Position numbers and translations under genes: made by a program. A model generated the notes under the pieces. It did no database searches, was not told the origin of the DNA, and worked only from the letters and a program-made list of their open reading frames with translations. Below, one piece after another: positions 1-7,521 of a DNA stretch of 64,000 nt; position 1 is the stretch's first letter; each line of letters starts with the position of its first letter. The DNA comes from Streptomyces longisporoflavus (GTDB lineage: Bacteria; Actinomycetota; Actinomycetes; Streptomycetales; Streptomycetaceae). The stretch covers positions 186,001-250,000 of the forward strand of contig NZ_BMTR01000013.1 of assembly GCF_014649775.1 (NCBI RefSeq), given 5' to 3'.

Positions 1-1
1 G

Positions 2-943
2 GTCGCCACCGAGATCATCGCCGTACGGGATCTGGACCTGGTCGACGACGACTGCTGGCCGCAGGCCCTGGCGATGCTCTCGCGGCCCCCGCTGCGGGAC
101 GCGCTCACGCAGCCGCTGCGGGTCCTGCTGCCGGACGGCACGACGGAGACGGTCCGTTCGTACACGGCGTGGTGGCTGCGCGGGAATCCGGTCCTCGGCG
201 GCCGTCGTCCGGCCGGTCTGCGGGCCTCGGGCGGCGATCCGCTGCTCGAAGGGCTCTACGACGCCGCTGATGCCGCCGGTTTCGAGGACGAGCAGGTGCT
301 TCGCGCGCTCGGCGTCCGTACGTCGGTCGCCGCGCTCCTTGAGGAGCCGGGCGGAGCGGCCGAACTGCTCGACCGGCTCGCGGACCCGGAGAGGACCGTT
401 TCGGCGGCCCAGCTGCACGCGCTGTACGGCGCTCTGGCCGATCTGGACCCCGAGCAGGTGACGTTGCCGGACGAGGTGCGGGCCGTGGTGGACGGTGAGG
501 TGGTGGTGGTCGACGTGGCGGACGCGGTGGTCGCCGACGCCCCGGATCTGCTGCCGGTCGCCGGGGGAGTGGCGCTGTTGCCGGTGGCGCCCCGTAAGGC
601 GGGGGACCTGGCGGAGCTGTTCCAGGTGCGGAGGCTGAGCGAGACGGCGGCGGTGGAGCCCTCGGGGGAGGGGGTCGAGCATCCGGTGCCGGATTCGGTG
701 CGGGTCCTGCTGGGGCCGGCCACGCCGGAGACGTACGTCGAGCATGACGCCCTCGACGCGGGCGGCGTCGAACTGGACTGGCGCCGGACGCCGGACGGCA
801 CGGTCCACGCCGCAACGCTGGAGGGCGTGGCCGCGGGGCTCGCCTGGGCGGCGGGGCAGTGGCCTCGGCGGTTCGAGGTGGCGGCGCTGCTTGAGGACCC
901 CTCGCGGACGGACGAGCTGGAGCGGGACCGCTGGTTCGACTGA
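2..943 (+). CDS. C-terminal part of a large ATP-binding (sacsin/Hsp90-like) protein
   Basis: The reading frame is open at the left edge from base 2 and ends with TGA at 943, so only the last ~313 residues are visible. The text (GNPVLGGRRPAGLRASGGDP, then an acidic, Val-rich stretch and a C-terminal Asp/Arg-rich end) matches my memory of the C-terminal half of ~950-residue Streptomyces proteins annotated as sacsin N-terminal ATP-binding-like. Their Hsp90-type ATPase fold would lie upstream, outside the window. No catalytic motif is visible here. The coding assignment is secure from the third-position G/C bias; the family name is tentative. It is the last gene before a 339-bp repeat-bearing spacer. 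Confidence 0.7.
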   Translation, partial: VATEIIAVRDLDLVDDDCWPQALAMLSRPPLRDALTQPLRVLLPDGTTETVRSYTAWWLRGNPVLGGRRPAGLRASGGDPLLEGLYDAADAAGFEDEQVLRALGVRTSVAALLEEPGGAAELLDRLADPERTVSAAQLHALYGALADLDPEQVTLPDEVRAVVDGEVVVVDVADAVVADAPDLLPVAGGVALLPVAPRKAGDLAELFQVRRLSETAAVEPSGEGVEHPVPDSVRVLLGPATPETYVEHDALDAGGVELDWRRTPDGTVHAATLEGVAAGLAWAAGQWPRRFEVAALLEDPSRTDELERDRWFD

Positions 944-1005
944 GGCGGCCGTCCGCGGGTGCGTGGCCGGATGCGGGGTCCGGGATGCTGGGCGGCTGTT
1001 GCGTG

Positions 1006-1132
1006 TGCGGGTGTGTCGTGGCTGGTCGCGCAGTTCCCCGCGCCCCTTGCGGGGCCCGGGCCGCCGGCCGGTTGATTCGGCTGCGGGTGTGTCGTGGCTG
1101 GCCGCGCAGTTCCCCGCGCTCCTTCGGGGCCC
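1006..1132. repeat. Two direct copies of a ~51-bp intergenic repeat with inner hairpin
   Basis: Copies at 1006-1057 and 1082-1132 differ at only a few positions. Each contains the core GTCGTGGCTGG followed by CGCGCAGTTCCCCGCGC, then a short hairpin of the CCCCGC/GCGGGG type. I recognise this core as a short repeat scattered between genes in many Streptomyces genomes. Its position just after a stop codon fits a terminator role for the upstream gene. The rest of the 944-1282 gap carries no gene that I can support. Confidence 0.75.
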
Positions 1133-1282
1133 GTCCAGAACTCGGTCACGAAATCTTCACTTGCCGTACAACCCGGGCCCCTGGTCGAAGGTCTGATCTT
1201 GCGAGTCAACAGACTCCTAGATCACCGGGCCCCGCGTGACAGCCCCCACGCACCGCGGAGCCCCTTCCCAACTGGGGAACAC

Positions 1283-2110
1283 ATGCGAATCCGTGCCACC
1301 GTGGCCGCACTGACCGGCACCCTGGCTCTGTCCGCTCTCGTCGTCCCGGCCGCTCAGGCCGCCGATGACCCCTCGTCCGCCCCCCGTCTTGCCGCGAAGG
1401 CCGTGCAGGGCGCCAACGAGGGTGACACCAAGATCACGAAGGTCACCGTCAACGGCGGCAAGGACGTCGTCGTCGGCACCACCAACAAGGTGAAGTTCTC
1501 CGTCGCCGTCACTGCCACCGACCCGGAAGGCATAGCGGCCGGCAGCGCCTTTCTCTACCACGGCAGCAGCGTCGACACCGCCGACGGCGTCCTGACCCCG
1601 GACGACTTCGACGGCACGTGCAAGGTCGTCAACGCCACCACCTCGACCTGCACCGTCACTGTCATCGCCGACCCGAAGGTCGACCTCTACAACGACCTGG
1701 CCGGGTCGGGCTGGAAGGTCTACGCGGCCGCCGGTGCGAACGACGGCGACGGCGCCGAGACCGAGGCGTACAAGTCGGACGCCCGCATCCAGCGCAACGC
1801 CCGCCTCACCACCAACGCCTCCCCCGAGCCCGTCAAGAAGGGCAAGACCCTCACGGTCACCGGCGCCCTGACCCGTGCCAACTGGGACACCCTGAAGTAC
1901 GCGGGCTACACCAAGCAGTCCGTGAAGCTCCAGTACAAGAAGAAGGGTGCGGCCTCCTACTCCACCCTGAAGACCATCACGTCCGACTCCAAGGGCAACC
2001 TGAAGACGACCGTGACGGCCTCCGCGGACGGCTACTACCGCTACGTCTTCGCCGGTACCTCCACGACCCCGGCTGTGACGTCGACCAGCGACTTCGTGGA
2101 CGTCAACTAG
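1283..2110 (+). CDS. Secreted DUF5707-like ('calcium-binding') protein
   Basis: A 275-residue exported protein. Residues 1-26 form a Sec signal peptide (MRIRAT basic start, Ala/Leu core, cleavage at AQA|AD). The mature part has two beta-rich segments. The first (about 50-170) resembles DUF5707 domains that Streptomyces annotators call calcium-binding; it contains a Cys pair (CKVVNATTSTC). The second (about 175-275) holds a KKGKTLTVTGALTRANWDT motif typical of small extracellular Ig-like repeats. ATG 1283 is chosen because the signal peptide starts exactly there and GGGGA lies just upstream; the frame is open further upstream but non-coding in character. It converges on the P-type ATPase with 6 bp between them. 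The calcium link is only by family name. Confidence 0.8.
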   Translation: MRIRATVAALTGTLALSALVVPAAQAADDPSSAPRLAAKAVQGANEGDTKITKVTVNGGKDVVVGTTNKVKFSVAVTATDPEGIAAGSAFLYHGSSVDTADGVLTPDDFDGTCKVVNATTSTCTVTVIADPKVDLYNDLAGSGWKVYAAAGANDGDGAETEAYKSDARIQRNARLTTNASPEPVKKGKTLTVTGALTRANWDTLKYAGYTKQSVKLQYKKKGAASYSTLKTITSDSKGNLKTTVTASADGYYRYVFAGTSTTPAVTSTSDFVDVN

Positions 2111-2116
2111 TACCGA

Positions 2117-4519
2117 CTAAGCCGGAAAGCGGCGGTCCACCCAGCGGAAGACGACCTCGATCACCAGTGAGGCCGTCGCCGCGATCGCGACCGCCGCCCA
2201 CGGCATCGTCGTGCCGACCAGCTTCAGCTGGAAGAAGTCCTGGAGCCACGGCACGGTGAGCACCAGCAGGAAGCCGAGACCCATCGCGCCGATCAGGCAG
2301 AGCCGCCACCACGTGTAGGGGCGGGCGATGATGGCGAGGACCCACATGGCGATCAGGAACAGCGCAAGGGTGGCCGCGCTGGTCTCGGCTTCCCGCGCTC
2401 CCGCGCCCGAGTAGTGGCTGCGCGCCAGGAGGTACGTGCAGAACGTCGCCGCGCCCGCGACGACCCCGCCCGGGATCGCGTACCGCATGACCCTTCGTAC
2501 GAAGTGGGGCTTGGCCCGCTCCTTGTTGGGGGCGAGGGCGAGGAAGAAGGCCGGGACGCCGATCGTCAGGGTCGAGAGCAGCGTCAGGTGGCGAGGCAGG
2601 AAGAGGTACTCCACCTGCGTGCACACCACCAGCAGCGCGATCATCACCGAGTAGACGGTCTTCACCAGGAACAGCGTCGCCACCCGCGTGATGTTGCCGA
2701 TGACCCGGCGGCCCTCCGCGACCACCGAGGGCAGCGTCGCGAAGCTGTTGTTCAGGAGCACGATCTGGGCCACCGCCCGCGTCGCCTCCGAGCCCGAGCC
2801 CATCGATACGCCGATGTCGGCGTCCTTCAGGGCGAGGACGTCGTTCACGCCGTCGCCCGTCATCGCGACCGTGTGCCCGCGTGACTGGAGCGCGCCCACC
2901 ATGTCCCGCTTCTGCTGCGGGGTGACGCGCCCGAAGACGGAGTTGGCGTCCAGGGCCTCGGCCATCTCGCCCTGCTCCGTGGGCAGCCGGCGGGCGTCCA
3001 CGGTGTTCTCCGCGCCAGGCAGGCCCAGCTTCCCGGCGACCGCGCCCACCGAGACCGCGTTGTCGCCGGAGATGACCTTGGCGCTGACGTCCTGCTCCTC
3101 GAAGTACCGCAAGGTGTCGCCGGCGTCCGGGCGAAGGCGCTGCTCCAGGACGACCAGGGCGGTGGCATCCGCCCCGGCGGCCACGTCCGGGTCGTCGAGT
3201 TCACCGGCCGCGCGGGCGAGGAGCAGTACGCGCAGGCCCTGCTGGTTGAGGTCCTCGATCTCGGAGAGGGACGGGTCGCCCTCGGGGAGGAGCACGTCGG
3301 GGGCGCCGAGCAGCCACGCCGAGGTGTTGCCGTCGCCTTCGCTGAAGGAGGCGCCGCTGTACTTGCGGGCCGAGGAGAAGGGCAGCGACTCGGTGCAGCG
3401 CCACTCCTCGCTGTCGGGGTACGCGTCGATGATCGCCTGGAGCGACGCGTTCGGGCGCGGGTCGGACTCGCCCAGGGCGCCGAGGACTTTGCGTACGTAT
3501 GCCTCGTCCGAGCCGTTCAGCGGACGCAGCTCGGTGACGTCCATGCCGCCCTCGGTGAGGGTGCCGGTCTTGTCGAGGCAGACGGTGTCGACGCGGGCCA
3601 GACCCTCGATCGCGGGGAGTTCCTGGACGAGGCACTGCTGGCGGCCGAGGCGGATCACGCCGATCGCGAAGGCGACCGACGTGAGGAGCACGAGCCCCTC
3701 CGGGATCATGGGCACGATCCCGCCGACGGTGTAGGCGATGGACTCCTTGAAGTCGTCGTCCTTGACGACGAGCTGGCTGATGACGAGGCCGATCGAGGTC
3801 GGGACCATCAGCCAGGTCACGTACTTGAGGATCGTGGAGATGCCGTTGCGCAGCTCGGAGTGGACGAGCGTGAAGCGGCTCGCCTCCTCGGCGAGCTGCG
3901 CCGCGTACGCCTCGCGGCCCACCCTCGTCGCGGTGAACGCGCCGCCGCCCGCGACCACGAACGAGCCCGACATCATCTTGTCGCCGGGCTTCTTGACGAC
4001 CGGGTCGGCCTCACCGGTCAGGAGTGACTCGTCGACCTCCAGGCTGTCGGTCTCGACCGCCTCGCCGTCCACGACGATCTTGTCGCCGGGGCCCAGCTCC
4101 ACCAGGTCGCCGAGGACGATCTCGGAGGTGGAGATCTCGGCCGCTCTGCCGTCGCGCCGCACGGTGGGCTTGGACTCGCCGATGACCGCGAGTCCGTCCA
4201 GGGTCTTCTTGGCCCGCAGCTCCTGGATGATGCCGATGCCGGTGTTGGCGATGATCACGAAGCCGAAGAGGCTGTCCTGGATCGGCGCGACGAAGAGCAT
4301 GATCACCCAGAGCACGCCGATGATCGCGTTGAAGCGGGTGAAGACGTTCGCCCGGATGATCTCGGTGGTGGACCGGGAGCTGCGGACGGGTACGTCGTTG
4401 ACCTCGCCGCGTTCGACCCGCTCGGCGACCTCGGCCGCGGTGAGGCCCGTCGCGCGTCCGGCGGGCAGTTCCACCGGGTGGACCGGGTCGAGCTCGGCGC
4501 CCGCGTCGATATGCGTCAT
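2117..4519 (-). CDS. P-type cation-transporting ATPase, CtpE-like
   Basis: An 800-residue P-type ATPase. The actuator loop carries TGE (168-170), the M4 helix carries PEGL (273-276), the phosphorylation motif DKTGT has Asp316, and the hinge motif TGDGVND spans 554-560. The C-terminal third has several membrane helices (FLVKTVYSVMIALLV, LTIGVPAFFLALAPN). Segments such as NVFTRFNAIIGVLWV and LVQELPAIEGLARVD closely match Mycobacterium CtpE as I remember it, a calcium importer of about the same length. Calcium is therefore the best-supported ion, though no ion was tested. There is no obvious Shine-Dalgarno before ATG 4519. The neighbouring secreted protein is a family also linked to calcium by annotation, which may be coincidence. 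Confidence 0.93.
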   Translation of the reverse strand: MTHIDAGAELDPVHPVELPAGRATGLTAAEVAERVERGEVNDVPVRSSRSTTEIIRANVFTRFNAIIGVLWVIMLFVAPIQDSLFGFVIIANTGIGIIQELRAKKTLDGLAVIGESKPTVRRDGRAAEISTSEIVLGDLVELGPGDKIVVDGEAVETDSLEVDESLLTGEADPVVKKPGDKMMSGSFVVAGGGAFTATRVGREAYAAQLAEEASRFTLVHSELRNGISTILKYVTWLMVPTSIGLVISQLVVKDDDFKESIAYTVGGIVPMIPEGLVLLTSVAFAIGVIRLGRQQCLVQELPAIEGLARVDTVCLDKTGTLTEGGMDVTELRPLNGSDEAYVRKVLGALGESDPRPNASLQAIIDAYPDSEEWRCTESLPFSSARKYSGASFSEGDGNTSAWLLGAPDVLLPEGDPSLSEIEDLNQQGLRVLLLARAAGELDDPDVAAGADATALVVLEQRLRPDAGDTLRYFEEQDVSAKVISGDNAVSVGAVAGKLGLPGAENTVDARRLPTEQGEMAEALDANSVFGRVTPQQKRDMVGALQSRGHTVAMTGDGVNDVLALKDADIGVSMGSGSEATRAVAQIVLLNNSFATLPSVVAEGRRVIGNITRVATLFLVKTVYSVMIALLVVCTQVEYLFLPRHLTLLSTLTIGVPAFFLALAPNKERAKPHFVRRVMRYAIPGGVVAGAATFCTYLLARSHYSGAGAREAETSAATLALFLIAMWVLAIIARPYTWWRLCLIGAMGLGFLLVLTVPWLQDFFQLKLVGTTMPWAAVAIAATASLVIEVVFRWVDRRFPA

Positions 4520-4676
4520 GGCATCGACGGTACGGGCGGGACGGGGGCTTCACCCCTTGAGTGCCCCAAAGATCCGACCACGGTAGGACAGGGACACTCC
4601 CGTGGTTGTACGGGCCCTCGCCCGGCCCGGGCGGAACGGACTACTCCGCCGCTTGCTCTGCCGATTGCCCCGCTGC

Positions 4677-4964
4677 TTACTCCGCCGATTGATCCGCCGC
4701 GGTCGCCGCCTTGCGCTCGGCTTCCCGCTTGATCGCCGCTTCGCGGCCCCGCACGTACCAGATGCCGATCAGGCCGAGGCCCGCGCCCGCCAGGCAGGTC
4801 CACACCCACCAGGTCGCGTCGCGGTCGTCGAACCAGCCGTAGAACGGCAGCTGCACCAGGAAGAGGACGAACCAGAGGATCGTGCCGCCGACGATGGTGG
4901 CGACGACGGGGCCCTCCAGGGGCTCGGGCGCCTCGTGCTTGGGGGTCCACTTCTCCATGCGCAC
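4677..4964 (-). CDS. Small two-helix membrane protein, DUF2530-like
   Basis: A 95-residue protein with two hydrophobic helices, about 24-43 (VVATIVGGTILWFVLFLVQL) and 53-72, separated by an FYGWFDDRDATWW turn and followed by a charged Lys/Glu/Ala tail. This layout matches the DUF2530 family of actinobacterial membrane proteins, which has no known function. Two starts are possible: GTG 4964 and ATG 4958 two codons later. It is a single gene between the P-type ATPase and an AT-richer control region. Confidence 0.8.
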   Translation of the reverse strand: MRMEKWTPKHEAPEPLEGPVVATIVGGTILWFVLFLVQLPFYGWFDDRDATWWVWTCLAGAGLGLIGIWYVRGREAAIKREAERKAATAADQSAE

Positions 4965-5137
4965 AGCTTACGAGGCGCCGGAACAGCCCTCCGCCGGGGC
5001 CGGAACAGCCCTCCGCGGGGCCGGAACAGCGCTCCGCCGGGGCCGGTCCCGGCAAGTACCGCAAGGGTCTACGCGCGGAGATAGCGATTTTGCCTTCATG
5101 TATTCATACTGAAACGGCTCGTTAATGGCCGATTGTT

Positions 5138-5147
5138 TTCGTACGAA
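5138..5147. promoter_or_regulatory. Perfect 10-bp palindrome in AT-rich leader of the purine permease
   Basis: TTCGTACGAA lies 65 bp upstream of the permease start, inside a 70-bp island (about 5090-5160) that is far richer in A/T than its surroundings. The position suits a promoter with an overlapping operator. No regulator is identified. Confidence 0.35.
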
Positions 5148-5212
5148 GATCTAAATTCGGCGAGTTTGTCTGCGTCGGCCCAACACCCTAATCACAGGTC
5201 ATGAGGTCCCCC

Positions 5213-6658
5213 ATGTCCCCCTCGGCCACTGCCCCGGTCGACAAAACGCCGCACCCGAATTCCCCGCAAGGGGGCCTCGATCGGTATTTCAAGATCACAG
5301 AGCGGGGATCGACCCTGGTCAGGGAAGTGCGCGGCGGCTTCGCCACGTTCTTCGCGATGGCGTACATCATCGTGCTCAACCCGATCATCCTGGGCGGCGC
5401 GAAGGACATGTACGGGCATCAGCTCGACAACGCCCAGCTGGTCACCGCGACCGCCCTGGTCGCCGCCTTCACCACGCTCCTGATGGGCGTCATCGGCAAC
5501 GTCCCGATCGCGCTCGCCGCGGGCCTCGGCGTGAACACCGTGGTCGCCCTCCAGCTCGCGCCGCGCATGTCGTGGCCCGACGCGATGGGCATGGTCGTCC
5601 TCGCGGGCTTCGTCGTGATGCTGCTCGTGGCGACCGGTCTGCGGGAGCGCGTGATGAGCGCCGTGCCGCTGGGTCTGCGCAAGGGCATCGCGATCGGCAT
5701 CGGCCTCTTCATCATGCTGATCGGTCTCGTCGACTCCGGCTTCGTTTCGCGCATCCCGGACGTCGCGGAGACCACGGTCCCGCTCCAGCTGGGCGGAGAC
5801 GGCCACCTCAACGGCTGGCCCGTACTGATCTTCGTGCTCGGCACGCTGCTCACGCTCTGCCTGATCGTGCGCAAGGTGCCCGGCGCCATCCTCATCAGCA
5901 TCGTCGTCATGACGATCGTGGCAATGATCATCAACGCGATCGCGGATGTCCCCTCCTGGGGCCTGACGACGCCGGAGTGGCCGGGCAACCCGGTCAGCAC
6001 GCCGGACTTCGGGCTCGTCGGTCAGATCAGCCTGTTCGGCGGCTTCGGGAAGGTCGGTCTGCTCACCGGCATCCTCTTCGTCTTCACCGTGCTGCTGTCC
6101 TGCTTCTTCGACGCCATGGGCACGATCATGGGCATCGGCGACGAGGCCAAGCTGACCGACGCCAACGGCAACATGCCGGGCATGAACAAGGTCCTGTTCG
6201 TCGACGGCATCGCGGTCGCCGCGGGCGGCGCCTCCTCCGCCTCGGCCACCACCTGCTTCGTGGAGTCCACGGCGGGCGTCGGCGAGGGCGCGCGTACGGG
6301 CTTCGCCAACATCGTCACCGGCGGCCTCTTCGCGCTTGCGCTGTTCCTCACGCCCATCGCCACGATGGTTCCGTCCCAGGCGGCCACGCCCGCGCTGCTC
6401 GCGGTCGGCTTCCTGATCCTGTCCGGCTCGATCGGCCAGATCGACTGGGCCGACTTCACCATCGCGATCCCCGCGTTCCTGACGATGATGATGATGCCGT
6501 TCACGTACTCGATCACGAACGGCATCGGCATCGGCTTCATCACCTTCACCGTGCTGCGCCTCGCGTCGGGCCGCGGCCGTGAGGTGCCGGCCGCGATGTA
6601 CGTCGTGTCGGCCGTCTTCGCCTTCTACTACCTGATGCCGGCGCTCGGTCTGACCTGA
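5213..6658 (+). CDS. NCS2-family purine permease (xanthine/hypoxanthine/guanine type)
   Basis: A 481-residue integral membrane protein of the nucleobase:cation symporter-2 family, AzgA/PbuG branch. Seen: the N-terminal GLDRYFKITERGST lead-in, then GGFATFFAMAYIIVLNP, a hallmark of this branch, a mid-protein segment CFFDAMGTIMGIGDEA, the S-x-A-T-T-C-F-V-E-S-T-A-G motif near residue 340, and around 12-14 hydrophobic segments. The family imports purine bases by proton symport. ATG 5213 is preferred over ATG 5201 because GAGG sits 6 nt before it; the alternative adds only four residues. It ends at a bidirectional hairpin shared with the RHH gene. Confidence 0.9.
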   Translation: MSPSATAPVDKTPHPNSPQGGLDRYFKITERGSTLVREVRGGFATFFAMAYIIVLNPIILGGAKDMYGHQLDNAQLVTATALVAAFTTLLMGVIGNVPIALAAGLGVNTVVALQLAPRMSWPDAMGMVVLAGFVVMLLVATGLRERVMSAVPLGLRKGIAIGIGLFIMLIGLVDSGFVSRIPDVAETTVPLQLGGDGHLNGWPVLIFVLGTLLTLCLIVRKVPGAILISIVVMTIVAMIINAIADVPSWGLTTPEWPGNPVSTPDFGLVGQISLFGGFGKVGLLTGILFVFTVLLSCFFDAMGTIMGIGDEAKLTDANGNMPGMNKVLFVDGIAVAAGGASSASATTCFVESTAGVGEGARTGFANIVTGGLFALALFLTPIATMVPSQAATPALLAVGFLILSGSIGQIDWADFTIAIPAFLTMMMMPFTYSITNGIGIGFITFTVLRLASGRGREVPAAMYVVSAVFAFYYLMPALGLT

Positions 6659-6683
6659 GCGACCGGTACGGCGTGAGTGACTG

Positions 6684-6707
6684 CGGGGCGGCCATCAGGC
6701 CGCCCCG
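6684..6707. terminator. Bidirectional terminator between permease and RHH gene
   Basis: A perfect 10-bp stem, CGGGGCGGCC / GGCCGCCCCG, with loop ATCA. On the plus strand it is followed by TAGAACTTTT. The stop codon of the minus-strand RHH gene (6695-6697) lies in the loop. Confidence 0.8.
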
Positions 6708-6877
6708 TAGAACTTTTCCGTCTCCTCGACGGCGCTCTGGAAGCGCTCGTCGAAGTCACCGCGGACGAGCGTCCCGACCACGTAGTCCTGGACGCTCATG
6801 CCCCTCTTGGCGGCGTGCTGCTTGAGCCGGTCGAGCAGCTCACCGTCTATTCGCAGGCTGAGCACTGTCGATCCCAT
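6695..6877 (-). CDS. Ribbon-helix-helix (CopG-type) small DNA-binding protein
   Basis: A 60-residue protein beginning MGSTVLSLRIDGELLDRLKQ. An alternating beta strand (VLSLRI) is followed by two helices, the pattern of a MetJ/Arc/CopG ribbon-helix-helix dimer that contacts DNA through the strand. The C-terminal half (DFDERFQSAVEETEKFYGAA) is acidic and could be a partner- or ligand-binding tail. No toxin-like gene lies next to it, so an antitoxin role is not supported; local repression is more likely. It is convergent with the permease and divergent from the MarR gene, whose palindrome lies 118 bp away. Confidence 0.8.
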   Translation of the reverse strand: MGSTVLSLRIDGELLDRLKQHAAKRGMSVQDYVVGTLVRGDFDERFQSAVEETEKFYGAA

Positions 6878-6994
6878 GCGTGCCAGGGTCCCTGCCGCTG
6901 CGCGGACCGTGTCTCGCTTTCCGCGGCCACCTCACTCATATGGGTGACGAAAGGGTTCCGTGACTCTCGTCGCGGGAACCAGGTGGTCTTTAGC

Positions 6995-7014
6995 TAGAGT
7001 AATGAGTTACTCTA
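6995..7014. promoter_or_regulatory. Perfect 20-bp operator palindrome before marR-MFS operon
   Basis: TAGAGTAA-N4-TTACTCTA, an exact 8-bp inverted repeat ending 6 bp before ATG 7021. The A/T-rich arms, symmetry and position over the transcription and translation start fit a MarR dimer site for autorepression of the pump operon. TAGAGT at 6995 could double as a -10 element. Confidence 0.75.
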
Positions 7015-7020
7015 ACGAAC

Positions 7021-7458
7021 ATGCCGGACCTCTCCCATGGTGACGACGCCGCCGCCGTGAACTCCCTGCGCTCCGCCGTGATGCGCCTGTCCCGTCGACT
7101 CAAGCACCAGCGGGTCGACGAGTCGCTGAGCCCCACCGAGATGTCGGTGCTCGGCACCCTCGCCCGCTGCGGCCACGCCACCCCCGGTGAGCTGGCCCGC
7201 AAGGAGCACGTGCAGCCGCCGTCGATGACCCGCATCGTCGCGCTGCTCGAAGCCAAGGGTCTCGTCCGGCTCGAACCGCATCCGGAGGACCGCCGCCAGA
7301 AGGTGGTGACCCAGACGGAGACGGCCGAGGCCATGCTCGAGGAGAGCCGCCGCAAGCGGAACGCCTGGCTGGCCGGCCTGACCGAGCATCTCGACGAGGA
7401 CGAGTGGGCACGACTGCGCGCCGCCGCCCCCGTCCTGGAGAAGCTCGCGCACCTGTAA
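7021..7458 (+). CDS. MarR-family transcriptional regulator
   Basis: A 145-residue winged-helix regulator. The core runs from VNSLRSAVMRLSRRLKH through LSPTEMSVLGTLARCGHATPGELARKEHVQPPSMTRIVALLEAKGLVRL (HTH, about 38-85) to the wing HPEDRRQKVVTQTE. The C-terminal helix (LTEHLDEDEWARLRAAAPVLEKL) forms the dimer interface in this family. It lies 63 bp upstream of an MFS gene on the same strand and just after a perfect palindrome, so it probably represses its own operon until the exported compound binds. The start is ATG 7021; the very short leader suggests leaderless or near-leaderless translation. Confidence 0.9.
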   Translation: MPDLSHGDDAAAVNSLRSAVMRLSRRLKHQRVDESLSPTEMSVLGTLARCGHATPGELARKEHVQPPSMTRIVALLEAKGLVRLEPHPEDRRQKVVTQTETAEAMLEESRRKRNAWLAGLTEHLDEDEWARLRAAAPVLEKLAHL

Positions 7459-7521
7459 GCAGTGCACGCGGCGGCGGCCCACGCGCCACGTGCCGTACGA
7501 CGCCAAGGAGGCGAACGCACT

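Noticed and set aside
6695..6877. Toxin-antitoxin pair based on the RHH protein
   Set aside because: No small toxin-like gene is adjacent; neighbours are a permease and a marR-MFS operon.
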